64,000 nucleotides of DNA from Alphaproteobacteria bacterium (GTDB taxonomy: Bacteria > Myxococcota_A > UBA796 > GCA-2862545), in assembly GCA_020632885.1 (NCBI GenBank), contig JACKEQ010000004.1, positions 248,001 through 312,000 on the forward strand. Direction: 5' to 3'. The position numbers and the translations under genes are program-made. The notes beneath the pieces were generated by a model that saw only the letters and a program-made list of their open reading frames with translations, was not told where the DNA came from and searched no databases. Positions 1 to 7,913 of this stretch are shown in pieces (position 1 is the first letter of the stretch; every line of letters begins with the position of its first letter).

Positions 1-863
1 TTCCCGCCCGCCTCGATGCGGTCGACCTCCTCGACCGCGTTCTGCCCGACGTCGCCGGCCCAGAGCTCACCCGTGACGCTGTCGAAGCTCATCCGGAAAG
101 GGTTGCGCAGCCCGTACGCGTAGATCTCCTCGCGGTGACCCGTGCCGACGAAGGGGTTGTCGGGTGGGATGTCGTACGGGTTGGGGCCGTCCACGTCCAG
201 ACGCAGGATCTTCCCGAGCAGGACGTCCAGGTTCTGGGCACGGTTCCCGGGGTCTCCGCCCGATCCGCCGTCACCGAGGGCCCAGTAGAGCTTGCCGTCC
301 GGCCCGAAGTCCACGTCGCCACCGTTGTGGTTGGGGAACGGCTGCTGGATGGTGAGCACCTCCTCCACGCTCGTGGCGTCCCACACCCGACCTCCCTGGG
401 AGGTCTGCACGCTCGCGAGCACGGAGTCGCCCGCCAGGTTGGTGTAGGACACCCAGACCTCGCCGTTGGTGGCGAAGGACGGGTGGAACGCGAAGCCGAG
501 GAGGCCGCGCTCCCCACCCGAGTCGATGCGGTCCCGCAGGTCGAGCACCAGCTCCGCGGTCGGGGTGGCGTCGGTGGGCACGAAGCGCTTCACGCGGCCG
601 GCCTGCTCGATGAAGTACCAGGCCGAACCGTCGCCCGGCGCCTGGAGGAGGGCGACGGGATTCAGCATGCTCACCGAGGCGAACACGCGGTTCACCTCGA
701 TGGACGCCTCGACGCTGAAGCGCTCCGGAGGGGCGACGCAGTCGGGGTTCTCGGGGCGGGCGTCGTAGCCGTACTCGGCCTCCACCACCGTCGTGGGGAG
801 CGTGGGCAGCCCGGGCTCCCCCTTGCAGGCGGCAAGCGCCGCGATCCAGATCCCGTTCCTCAT
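1..863 (-). CDS. PQQ-dependent sugar dehydrogenase family lipoprotein, 3' partial
   Basis: The reading frame starts at ATG 863-861 and runs off the left edge without a stop, so the C-terminus is missing. The first residues (MRNGIWIAALAAC) are a lipoprotein signal with an LAAC lipobox. The following sequence has the marks of the glucose/sorbosone dehydrogenase family: a GLLGFAFHPSF motif, NHNGGDVDFGPDGKLY, the GDGGSGGDPGNRAQ loop and LLGKILRLDVDGPNPY. Family members are six-bladed beta-propellers that bind PQQ and oxidise sugars or related aldehydes in the periplasm. Here the enzyme would be anchored to a membrane by lipid. It faces proC across a 75-bp gap on the same strand. Substrate cannot be told from the sequence. 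Confidence 0.88.
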   Translation of the reverse strand, partial: MRNGIWIAALAACKGEPGLPTLPTTVVEAEYGYDARPENPDCVAPPERFSVEASIEVNRVFASVSMLNPVALLQAPGDGSAWYFIEQAGRVKRFVPTDATPTAELVLDLRDRIDSGGERGLLGFAFHPSFATNGEVWVSYTNLAGDSVLASVQTSQGGRVWDATSVEEVLTIQQPFPNHNGGDVDFGPDGKLYWALGDGGSGGDPGNRAQNLDVLLGKILRLDVDGPNPYDIPPDNPFVGTGHREEIYAYGLRNPFRMSFDSVTGELWAGDVGQNAVEEVDRIEAGG

Positions 864-938
864 CCGCGCTCCCGTCGACGCAGGTTAGCGCGGGATCGGG
901 GCAGGATCCACGGTGGAGGAGCGCGCCGGGAGAAGCTG

Positions 939-1748
939 TCAGGAGCGGTCGGGAGGGCCTCCCAGCCCGGCCGCGACGCGCGCCGCTTCCTCGATCGTCC
1001 GCGCCAGCGTGGAGCGGATCCGACCGTCCTCCATCGTCAGCAGGCCCGCGATGGTGCAGCCCGCCGGGGTGGTCACCTCGTCCTTGAGCGCCGCGGGATG
1101 GCGGCCGGTCTGCAGGACGAGGCGCGCCGCCCCCTGCATGGTCTGAGCCGCGAGCTCCACGGCGACCTCGCGCGGCAGGCCCATGCGGACGCCGCCGTCC
1201 GCGAGGCTCTCGAGCACCACGCAGGCGAAGGCCGGCCCCGAGCCCGAGAGGGCCGTGACGACGTCGAAGTGCTTCTCCTCCAGCTGCCGCACCCGACCCA
1301 CGGCCCCGAAGATGGCCGTGCAGGTCTCGAGGTCCTCGTCGGTGGCGCGCGGGCCCGGCGCCACGACGGTCATGCCCTCCCGGATCAGGCAGGGTGTGTT
1401 GGGCATCGCGCGCAGCACGCGTGCCCCGGGAGCCAGCTCCGCCAGCGTCCGCGTGGTGACCCCCGCGCAGATGCTCAGCAGGACCTTGCCGTCCAGCGCG
1501 TCGCCCATGCCCGCGAGCACCTCCCGGGCCACCTGGGGCTTCACGGAGAGCAGCACGATGTCGGCCTCCCGCGCGGCCGCGGCGTTGTCCGTGCCGGCCG
1601 GGACACCCAGGGCCTCGGCGAGCTGCCGGGCGTTCTCGCGCCGCCGGGCGGTCACCGCCTTCACGTCGAAGCGGTCGTCGTTCGCCAGCCCTCCGACGAT
1701 CGCCTGCCCCATCTTGCCGCATCCGATGACCGCGAGCCCGATCGCCAT
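939..1748 (-). CDS. proC: Pyrroline-5-carboxylate reductase
   Basis: A 269-residue protein, the usual length for ProC. It catalyses the last step of proline synthesis, NAD(P)H-dependent reduction of 1-pyrroline-5-carboxylate. The N-terminus MAIGLAVIGCGKMGQAIVGG is the Rossmann dinucleotide-binding loop. Further family blocks are visible: VLLSVKPQV, CAGVTTRTL, RAMPNTPCLI and, near the C-terminus, TTPAGCTIAGL, which belongs to the helical dimerisation domain. I place the start at 1748 because GGAGGCAGG lies directly upstream and the Rossmann fold begins there; an in-frame codon 16 residues earlier adds only low-complexity sequence. A divergently transcribed EamA transporter begins 35 bp away. 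Confidence 0.95.
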   Translation of the reverse strand: MAIGLAVIGCGKMGQAIVGGLANDDRFDVKAVTARRRENARQLAEALGVPAGTDNAAAAREADIVLLSVKPQVAREVLAGMGDALDGKVLLSICAGVTTRTLAELAPGARVLRAMPNTPCLIREGMTVVAPGPRATDEDLETCTAIFGAVGRVRQLEEKHFDVVTALSGSGPAFACVVLESLADGGVRMGLPREVAVELAAQTMQGAARLVLQTGRHPAALKDEVTTPAGCTIAGLLTMEDGRIRSTLARTIEEAARVAAGLGGPPDRS

Positions 1749-1783
1749 CCTGCCTCCGCTACCGCCGGGATAACGGGCACCCC

Positions 1784-2638
1784 GTGCCCCTCCCACCCGC
1801 GATCCGACTCCGCGTCACCCTCGTGCTCGTCGCCGCCGTGCTCGGCATCTCCAGCAGCGCGGTGCTCATCCGCGCCATGGACGCGGGGCCCGCGGCGATC
1901 GCGGCATGGCGCTGCCTCATGGCCGCGGGCTTCCTGGCCCCCTTCCTCCCGGCGGCACGGCGGATCTCGCCCCGCGACCTCCGCTGGATCGCCGGCAGCG
2001 GCGTGTTCCTCGGGCTGCACTTCGGCACGTGGTTCGCGAGCCTCGACTACACCACCGTGCTCCGCTCTACGGTCTTCGTGGCCATGGTGCCCGTGTGGAC
2101 CGCGCTGTTCGAGTGGTTCCTGTTCGGACGGCGGCCCGCCATCGGGTTCGCCCTCGGGGTCGCGGGCGCCCTCGCGGGGGTCGGGCTCCTCGCGTCCGGC
2201 GAGGGGGTCGCGGGCTGGCGGGGGGATCTCCTCGCCCTCGTGGCCAGCGTGCTCTGGTCCGTCTACCTGCTCGTGGGTCAGGACGTCCGGCAGCGCGTGC
2301 CCGTGCTCACGTACATGGGTCTGGTGTCGCTCGTCGCGTCGCTCACGATGTGGCCCGTGGCCTTCGCGATGGGCGAGGCCGTCTGGGGCTTCTCGACGAA
2401 CACCTGGCTGCTCCTCGTGGTCGCGACGCTCGGTCCCCAGCTCATGGGGCACCAGGGCTTCAGCTACGCCGTGAAGTACGTGCCCGCGAGCACCATCGCG
2501 GCGATCATGCTGCTCGAGCCCGTCGGATCGACGATCCTGGCCGCGCTCGTGCTGGACGAGTGGCCTCCGGTGACCGCCGTGCTCGGGGGGCTCGTGGTGA
2601 TGGCCGGGGTGGGTCTGGCGCTGCGGTCCAGCGCCTGA
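1784..2638 (+). CDS. EamA/DMT-family transporter
   Basis: A 284-residue, highly hydrophobic protein with about ten predicted transmembrane segments in two EamA repeats, the architecture of drug/metabolite transporters. The second repeat contains LLALVASVLWSVYLLVGQ and ends with the typical PASTIAAIMLLEPVGSTILAA and a final helix. The start is GTG 1784. Substrate is unknown; family members export amino acids, metabolites or drugs, and nothing next to it narrows this down. It is divergent from proC with only 35 bp between the starts, so the two promoters must overlap. Confidence 0.88.
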   Translation: MPLPPAIRLRVTLVLVAAVLGISSSAVLIRAMDAGPAAIAAWRCLMAAGFLAPFLPAARRISPRDLRWIAGSGVFLGLHFGTWFASLDYTTVLRSTVFVAMVPVWTALFEWFLFGRRPAIGFALGVAGALAGVGLLASGEGVAGWRGDLLALVASVLWSVYLLVGQDVRQRVPVLTYMGLVSLVASLTMWPVAFAMGEAVWGFSTNTWLLLVVATLGPQLMGHQGFSYAVKYVPASTIAAIMLLEPVGSTILAALVLDEWPPVTAVLGGLVVMAGVGLALRSSA

Positions 2639-2647
2639 TCCTCTCGG

Positions 2648-2842
2648 TCAGCCCGACGTCATCGCTCCGTCCACCGTGCCGGTGATCGAGCTGTACATCG
2701 TGAGCATCGCGGACCGCAGGACCATGATGCCCGCGACGAGGACGATCGCCACGAGTGAGGCGATCAGCCCGTACTCGATGGCGGTGGCGCCATCTTCGTC
2801 CCGGAGGAAGGGAGAGAGTCGAACAGGATTCTCGGTGCGCAT
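2648..2842 (-). CDS. Flp-family type IVb pilin
   Basis: A 64-residue protein whose residues 16-40 hold the Flp pilin signature: acidic DEDGATAIEYGLIASLVA, with the prepilin cleavage expected after Gly and the conserved Glu-Tyr pair at positions +4/+5 of the mature protein. The rest is one hydrophobic helix. Flp pilins are assembled by Tad machinery (TadABC, RcpAC, prepilin peptidase) into adhesive fibres. No Tad gene lies within the window, so this is an isolated pilin gene here. A Shine-Dalgarno-like GGAAG lies a few bases upstream of the start. Confidence 0.88.
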   Translation of the reverse strand: MRTENPVRLSPFLRDEDGATAIEYGLIASLVAIVLVAGIMVLRSAMLTMYSSITGTVDGAMTSG

Positions 2843-2898
2843 GAAAAACTTCCGTCGTGTGACGAGACTTTAACGTCCACGCGCGAACGCTGTCAATC

Positions 2899-3501
2899 TC
2901 AGTCCTCTGAATCCGAGGTGCTCCGGAGGATGCGCCACAGCCAGAGGCTCGCCCCGATGAGCGCGAGCGTGGCGACCGCGATCCGGGCACGCTGGAGCAC
3001 CCACCAGGTGAGGTCGACCACGGGCTGACCGAAGTGGAAGCCGAGGAACAACGTGAGGGGTACCGCGACGAGGAGCCCCATACCGTCCCAGAGCACGAAC
3101 CTGCGTGCCGACAGCCCCATGGCGCCACCCACCATGAAGATCGGCGCGCGGAAGCCCACCACGAAACGCCCGATGAGCACGGCCCTGTCGCCGTGCCTGT
3201 CGACCAGCGAGCGCGCCCAGGCGATGCGCTTGTCACCGCCGAACAGCCGGCGTCCCCACGACCGCGCCAGGATCCACTCGCCGGCCACGCGGCCGAGCCC
3301 GAAGGCCAGCAGATCCCGGACGCCCACGCCGACGATGGTGAGCGGCACGACGATCGACCACGCCAGCCGGCCCTCCGCGACGTGCATGCCCGCATAGAGG
3401 AGCGCGAAGTCCTCCGGCAGGGGCACGGCGAGGCCCGACACCGTGCAGAGCAGGAAGAGCCCTGGATACCCGGTGACGTTCCTGATGAGATCCCGGATCA
3501 A
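2899..3501 (-). CDS. DedA-family membrane protein
   Basis: A 200-residue integral membrane protein of the DedA/SNARE-associated family. The N-terminal part has the acidic re-entrant loop (SGLAVPLPEDFALLYAG) and the middle the family signature GRFVVGFRAPIFMVGGAMGL, with its conserved arginines and Gly-rich turn. Five to six hydrophobic stretches follow family topology. Members act as flippases or transporters of lipid carriers such as undecaprenyl phosphate or phosphatidylethanolamine and support membrane homeostasis. No co-transcribed partner is evident: the Flp pilin gene lies 56 bp downstream on the same strand and the next gene upstream is divergent. Confidence 0.9.
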   Translation of the reverse strand: MIRDLIRNVTGYPGLFLLCTVSGLAVPLPEDFALLYAGMHVAEGRLAWSIVVPLTIVGVGVRDLLAFGLGRVAGEWILARSWGRRLFGGDKRIAWARSLVDRHGDRAVLIGRFVVGFRAPIFMVGGAMGLSARRFVLWDGMGLLVAVPLTLFLGFHFGQPVVDLTWWVLQRARIAVATLALIGASLWLWRILRSTSDSED

Positions 3502-3566
3502 CGTCCGCTCCGCGACATCCGGGGGGATAACGTCCCCGCGCGGTGTAGGCTCCGGCCGGAGGTGCG

Positions 3567-4433
3567 GTGGCCGGCCTGACGCGGGAAGAGCTCACGAACC
3601 TGGCGGTCGGCCTGCCGATCGTCACCGCCATCGTGGGTGCGGCGGCCGGGCTGGCCCTGGGGTTCATCCTCGGGTGGACCGTGAAGCCCGAGCGCGGCCC
3701 GTCCGACGAGCAGGTGGCGCGCATGGCGATCGACGCGTTCACGCCCGACCAGATCACCTTCAAGTGCGGGCAGGTGCGGGGCGAGGAGCTCCAGACGGCC
3801 AACGCGCGCATCGCGCTCCTGCAGGCCGAGCGCAACGAGTTCGAGGGGCGCGTGAAGCGGCTCCAGGCCGAGCTCGAAGCGGTCGCCAGCACCCCGGCCC
3901 CCCCGAGCGTCCCCCGCGACCCCGGGATCGCCCGCGAGGCGTCCAGGCTCCAGCGCGAGCTCGACGCCGCCCGCCGCCAGCTCGACGATGTCCGCCAGGA
4001 GCTCGCCCGCGCCGAGGCGGAGAAGGCCCAGCTCCAGCAGGCCCTGGTGGCCACGACCGCACAGCTGGAGCGAGCGGAGGTCGCGCTCGGCCAGGAGTCG
4101 GCCCGCGCCGACCGGGCTGAGGACGAGGCGCTCTCGCAGGCCTGGCAGCGCTTCCTGGGCGCCGCGCAGCTCGACATCTGCGAGCGGGGCAACCGGAAGA
4201 AGCTCGGTCGCTGCAGGGAGGACGTGACCGAGCGCCTCACGGCACCGATGGTCCGGCAGGCGTTCTCCCATTGTGTCCGGTCGAGGCAGGCCACCCCGGC
4301 AGTGGCCCTGCTTCCGAGGGGCGAGTCGCTCCCGCGCTACGCCCAGTTCCTGGACCAGGAGTCCAAGGTGACCCACGACTGGTACGTGCAGCTCTGCGAT
4401 CCGACCCTGCCGGAGGCCCGGATGGGACGTTGA
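3567..4433 (+). CDS. Membrane-anchored coiled-coil protein of unknown function
   Basis: A 288-residue protein not recognised. GTG 3567 is preceded by GGAGGT and by a TAGGCT -10-like box at 3546. Residues 8-32 form one transmembrane segment (PIVTAIVGAAAGLALGFILG). Residues about 70-190 are a long heptad-rich coiled coil of Leu, Glu, Gln, Arg and Ala, interrupted by a Pro-rich break near residue 115. The C-terminal 100 residues form a separate compact part with four cysteines and many Trp/Tyr/Phe. The shape, one membrane helix, a coiled-coil stalk and a small terminal domain, suggests a scaffold or tether. It precedes another unknown gene by 69 bp on the same strand. Confidence 0.75.
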   Translation: MAGLTREELTNLAVGLPIVTAIVGAAAGLALGFILGWTVKPERGPSDEQVARMAIDAFTPDQITFKCGQVRGEELQTANARIALLQAERNEFEGRVKRLQAELEAVASTPAPPSVPRDPGIAREASRLQRELDAARRQLDDVRQELARAEAEKAQLQQALVATTAQLERAEVALGQESARADRAEDEALSQAWQRFLGAAQLDICERGNRKKLGRCREDVTERLTAPMVRQAFSHCVRSRQATPAVALLPRGESLPRYAQFLDQESKVTHDWYVQLCDPTLPEARMGR

Positions 4434-4502
4434 GCCCCCGGATGCCGCGGATGTGGTAGGCTCGGGGTCCGGGCGTCCTCTTCCGCCCGATCGGAGCGAT
4501 CC

Positions 4503-5696
4503 ATGGCCAACGACAACAACATCGGGAAGAAGGGCGGTCCGCAGTCCGCCACCGGGAAGCTCGCAGACGCCGTGGAGTCGGTCGTCACCCCGAAGAAGGA
4601 CAACGTCTTCGCCCGCCATGGCAACCAGCAGATCTCCGAGGCGATCCAGCAGGCCCAGAGCCAGCAGAAGCAGGCGCCGTCCCTCCTGAACAGCCTCGAC
4701 GCCGAGTCGGAGCAGGCCGCACAGAAGGCCCCGTCGTGGGCGGAGAACGAGAAGGCCGCGGCCGGGAAGGACGAGGAGGAGGCCACGATCGCGAAGAAGG
4801 CCGAGCCCGAGGAGGTCCAGGCGAAGAAGGACGCGCCGGAGAAGCCCAAGAAGGTGTTGAGCTCCGCCGTGGCCGCCACGCTCACGGAGTCCACCCAGCC
4901 CGAGCAGAAGGTCTCCGACGAGAAGCTCGCGAAGCTCGCGCCCAAGGGGAGCGAGGCCGAGGCCCTCATCGCCGGTGCGGACCAGGAGCAGCTCGAGGAG
5001 GTCGAGCGGGTCCAGAAGGAGAAGCCGGGCGTGCTGTCGGCCGAGGACGTCGTGCTGGCCATGGCCACCGCCCAGGGCCTCGACGAGGAGAAGAAGGCAG
5101 ACCTGCTGCTCGCGCGGAACAAGCAGGTCGACCCCAAGTCCCTCGCGAACGAGAGCGGCGAGCTCCGGTCGCTCATCATGGCCGAGCAGCTGCCTCCCGA
5201 GCTCGCGCCGTTCGCGCGCGACGCGGCCCGCGAGGCGTCCGACACGCCGCTCTCCGAGCGCGACACGATCAAGAACGTGAAGGACCGGATCAACATCATC
5301 GCGCAGCAGATCGGGAACTACCCGCAGCTCACGGACCCCAAGGCGTCCGTGGAGGAGAAGAGCACGCGCCTGGTGGAGCTGCTGGCCTACGAGCTCGACG
5401 TCCCCACCCGGCAGTCGGTGGCCGTGCACTCGTTCGAGGCGCTGGTCGACGACATGATCTTCGATCCGCAGGGCCTGATGGAGGTGAACCGCATCGCGGG
5501 GAACCGCCGCGACGTCCGCACGATCGGCTCGTTCGGCGTGATCCTCTGGCAGTGCGCCTACGAGGCCGTCCAGGGCCGCCTCGAGTCCCTCGACGTGAAG
5601 AAGCAGATCAACGAGAAGGACTTCCTGGCGGACATCTACCGCCAGATGGCCACGGACATGTACACCGACGCCATGGCCAAGCCCTCGGGCGTCTGA
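4503..5696 (+). CDS. Lys/Glu/Ala-rich protein of unknown function
   Basis: A 397-residue protein not recognised. Residues 1-120 are disordered and very rich in Lys, Glu, Ala and Gln, with no signal peptide or membrane segment. Residues about 140-270 look helical, and residues 255-397 look like a folded domain with more aromatic and hydrophobic residues (IIAQQIGNYPQL, FGVILWQCAYEAVQGRLESL). The start ATG 4503 has GGAGCGATCC upstream, and TAGGCT at 4457 could be its -10 box. It follows the coiled-coil gene on the same strand and is probably cytoplasmic. The basic tail could bind nucleic acid or another protein, but that is only a guess from composition. Confidence 0.75.
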   Translation: MANDNNIGKKGGPQSATGKLADAVESVVTPKKDNVFARHGNQQISEAIQQAQSQQKQAPSLLNSLDAESEQAAQKAPSWAENEKAAAGKDEEEATIAKKAEPEEVQAKKDAPEKPKKVLSSAVAATLTESTQPEQKVSDEKLAKLAPKGSEAEALIAGADQEQLEEVERVQKEKPGVLSAEDVVLAMATAQGLDEEKKADLLLARNKQVDPKSLANESGELRSLIMAEQLPPELAPFARDAAREASDTPLSERDTIKNVKDRINIIAQQIGNYPQLTDPKASVEEKSTRLVELLAYELDVPTRQSVAVHSFEALVDDMIFDPQGLMEVNRIAGNRRDVRTIGSFGVILWQCAYEAVQGRLESLDVKKQINEKDFLADIYRQMATDMYTDAMAKPSGV

Positions 5697-5700
5697 GCCC

Positions 5701-6186
5701 TCAGGCGGACTGCCGAGCGCCGCCGTACCCGCCGTTGTCCGCGTCGCGGAACGGTGCGAGCGCCTCGACCCAGCCTGGCGCATCGTCCACCACGAGCTCG
5801 ATGCGGAAGCTGCCGTCCGGGCCGGAGGCTGCCGGCACCGTGCCCTCCATCACGAGGCGACCGGGACCCGGGCTGCGCACGGAGCCGAGCGGGCGGCCCT
5901 TGCCGGGCCGGATGTCCACGAGGGTCCCGCGCCCGCACACGACGAGCAGCCGGTCTGCCGTGACCAGGACGTCGCCCACGGTACGGTTCGCCTTGCTGCG
6001 GCTCATGGACGGGAGAGCGGCCGGACCCTCGACGAGCACGCGCAGGCTGGCGCCACGGACCTGCCGCACGATGCTCTCGGGATCCACGGTGCGGATCATC
6101 CGCTGACGGCGTCCCCACGACAGTCCCTTCAACGTCGCACCCGCCAGGATCGACCCCCCCAACACCACAGCGACCCCAGCCCACAT
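5701..6186 (-). CDS. Small protein with N-terminal membrane anchor, unknown
   Basis: I place the start at ATG 6186 because CGGGAGGTCG lies five bases upstream; ATG codons at 6207 and 6231 are possible alternatives. The 161-residue product begins with one transmembrane helix (MWAGVAVVLGGSILAGATL) followed by a soluble domain dominated by beta strands (VGDVLVTADRLLVVCGRGTLVDIRPG), somewhat like PH/GRAM-type membrane-associated domains. I do not recognise the family. It ends four bases from the convergent end of the preceding gene, so the two transcripts must meet there. Confidence 0.7.
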   Translation of the reverse strand: MWAGVAVVLGGSILAGATLKGLSWGRRQRMIRTVDPESIVRQVRGASLRVLVEGPAALPSMSRSKANRTVGDVLVTADRLLVVCGRGTLVDIRPGKGRPLGSVRSPGPGRLVMEGTVPAASGPDGSFRIELVVDDAPGWVEALAPFRDADNGGYGGARQSA

Positions 6187-6266
6187 CACGACCTCCCGTT
6201 CCTGCATGCCCTCCGACAACGGGATGCGCAAACGGTGCCGGGTTACCCACGCGCCCAGGAGGACGG

Positions 6267-6902
6267 ATGCCCCGACCCAGCGAGCCCCTGCTGGCCTGGC
6301 TTCGCACGATGCTCAAGGATCGCGGCCTGAACACCGCGCACGTGGCCGAGAAGTCGGGCATCGAGCGGTCCCGGATCAAGCGCATCCTCGGCGGTTCCGA
6401 CCCCATGACGGTAGACGAGCTCATGCAGCTCTCGGACGCCCTCGACCTCGACCCCAGCGACCTCGCCAACCAGCGGCTCCCCGAGGCGCCCGCCGCAGGG
6501 CCCCAGCTCGCCGAGGCGCCCGCCGAGGACGGCCCCGACGTCGACCCCTTCGGCAACCAGCCCGAGCAGCTCTTCCGCATCGCCTTCGCGCTGGGCTGCA
6601 CGTTCTTCTTCATCGCCGACCCCACGCAGCTCGAGGGCTCCGGGGTCCCCGAGGCCGTGCTTCGCAAGCACGCCTCCCAGGGCCAGCTGCCGATCAAGCT
6701 CGAGGCGGCCTACCACAAGTACAACGAGCCCCGGTACGACGCGGCGGGCATCACGCTCACCCTGTCGTTCGACGCGCTGTACGACTGCACGTTCCCCTGG
6801 TCGAGCGTGCTGCAGTTCGTGCTCTTCCCCGATCCGCCCGAGCCGGACCCGACCGACGAGTCGGAGGAGGAGCCTGTCCCCCACCTTCGTCTGGTGACCT
6901 GA
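6267..6902 (+). CDS. Helix-turn-helix protein with SspB-like C-terminal domain
   Basis: A 211-residue protein with AGGAGG before ATG 6267. Residues 8-66 are a Cro/C1-type helix-turn-helix (TAHVAEKSGIERSRIKRILG, then MTVDELMQLSDALDLDPSDL). After an Ala/Pro linker, residues about 105-195 resemble the short deltaproteobacterial SspB proteins: a QGQLPIKL strand, then GITLTLSFDALYDCTFPWSS, close to the Thr-Leu-Ser-Phe...Pro-Trp block of that family. An acidic Pro-rich tail ends in HLRLVT, reminiscent of the C-terminal ClpX-binding peptide of SspB (LRVVK in E. coli). SspB delivers ssrA-tagged proteins to ClpXP. The fusion would couple DNA binding to a protease adaptor; the SspB part rests on remembered motifs. 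It is two bases upstream of the oxygenase gene. Confidence 0.72.
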   Translation: MPRPSEPLLAWLRTMLKDRGLNTAHVAEKSGIERSRIKRILGGSDPMTVDELMQLSDALDLDPSDLANQRLPEAPAAGPQLAEAPAEDGPDVDPFGNQPEQLFRIAFALGCTFFFIADPTQLEGSGVPEAVLRKHASQGQLPIKLEAAYHKYNEPRYDAAGITLTLSFDALYDCTFPWSSVLQFVLFPDPPEPDPTDESEEEPVPHLRLVT

Positions 6903-6904
6903 CC

Positions 6905-7834
6905 ATGCACCTCCCCACCGTCTCCTTCGCGGACTGGACGAGCGACGATCCGTCCCGTCGGGCGCGCTTCGTCCGCAACCTCGGCACCGGGCTCGAGGAG
7001 CTCGGGTTCGTGTGTGTGGAGGATCCCGGGATCGACCCCGAGCTCCTCCAGAGCGCGTACGCCATCGCCGCCCGCATGTTCGCCCTGCCCCTGGCAGACC
7101 GCCTGGCCTGCGAGCAGCGCGGGTCCGGTCGGCAGCGTGGCTACACGCCGTTCGGCACCGAGCACGCGAAGGACCGCACCACCGCGGACCTCAAGGAGTT
7201 CTGGCAGGTCGGGCGGAACCTCGACCCCGAGCACCCCATGGTGATCTCGGGTGACATCCCGCCCAACGCCTGGCCCACCCCGCTGCCGGAGGCCGCCACC
7301 ACCTTCGACAGCCTGTTCGACGCGCTGGAGGGTTTCTCGGACGCCATCCTGGACGCGGTCGGCCGCTACCTGGGCCTCGACGACGGACTGTTCGCGCGGA
7401 TGACCTCCGAAGGGAGCAGCGTGCTCCGGGTGATCCACTACCCGCCCGTCCCGGCCGACCCGGACGGCGCTGTGCGCGCGGCCGCCCACGAGGACATCAA
7501 CCTGATGACGGTGCTCCCGGTGTCCACGGCCGCCGGCCTCGAGCTCTACACCCGGGAAGGCGAGTGGGTCGCGGTGGAGACCCCGCCCGGCAGCGTGATC
7601 GTCGACACCGGCGACATGATGGCCCTGCTCACCGGCGAGCGTCTGCCGGCGACCACGCATCGCGTCGTGAACCCCAGCGACCCCGCGCTGGCCCGCCAGG
7701 CCCGCTACAGCATGCCGTTCTTCGTGCACCCCCACCCCGAGTGGGTGATGCGTCCGTTCGACGGGACCCCCAGCACGCTGACGGCCCGCGACTTCCTCAT
7801 GGACCGCCTCCGGGCCATCGGCGTCGCGAGCTGA
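6905..7834 (+). CDS. 2-oxoglutarate/Fe(II)-dependent dioxygenase (isopenicillin N synthase type)
   Basis: A 309-residue enzyme. The N-terminal DIOX_N part (residues 1-110) is followed by the double-stranded beta-helix core. The iron ligands are visible: His195-x-Asp197 in AAHEDINLMTVLP and His252 in TTHRVVNPSD, with Arg267-x-Ser269 (RYSMPFF) binding the 2-oxoglutarate carboxylate. All catalytic residues are present, so it should be active. Substrates of this family range from amino acids to small natural products and cannot be assigned here. The start ATG 6905 is two bases after the stop of the HTH/SspB-like gene, so both are probably translated from one mRNA. A strong hairpin lies just downstream. 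Confidence 0.92.
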   Translation: MHLPTVSFADWTSDDPSRRARFVRNLGTGLEELGFVCVEDPGIDPELLQSAYAIAARMFALPLADRLACEQRGSGRQRGYTPFGTEHAKDRTTADLKEFWQVGRNLDPEHPMVISGDIPPNAWPTPLPEAATTFDSLFDALEGFSDAILDAVGRYLGLDDGLFARMTSEGSSVLRVIHYPPVPADPDGAVRAAAHEDINLMTVLPVSTAAGLELYTREGEWVAVETPPGSVIVDTGDMMALLTGERLPATTHRVVNPSDPALARQARYSMPFFVHPHPEWVMRPFDGTPSTLTARDFLMDRLRAIGVAS

Positions 7835-7858
7835 AGGTACCAGGCTCCTGAGACACGT

Positions 7859-7891
7859 GAGGGGAGGAGCTCCGAAGAGCGCCCTCCCCTC
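7859..7891. terminator. Bidirectional hairpin between convergent genes
   Basis: A nine-bp perfect stem GAGGGGAGG/CCTCCCCTC encloses a second four-bp stem GCTC/GAGC capped by a CGAA tetraloop. It sits between the converging ends of the 2OG oxygenase and the spike-protein genes, where it can stop transcription from both sides. No long T-run follows on either strand. Confidence 0.7.
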
Positions 7892-7913
7892 GCGATGAGC
7901 CGCCGCGGCGGGA

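Noticed and set aside
135..2474. A 779-residue open frame on the + strand.
   Set aside because: It is antisense to the sugar dehydrogenase and proC and then shadows the EamA gene; its composition is low-complexity Arg/Gly/His, typical of a shadow in high-GC DNA.
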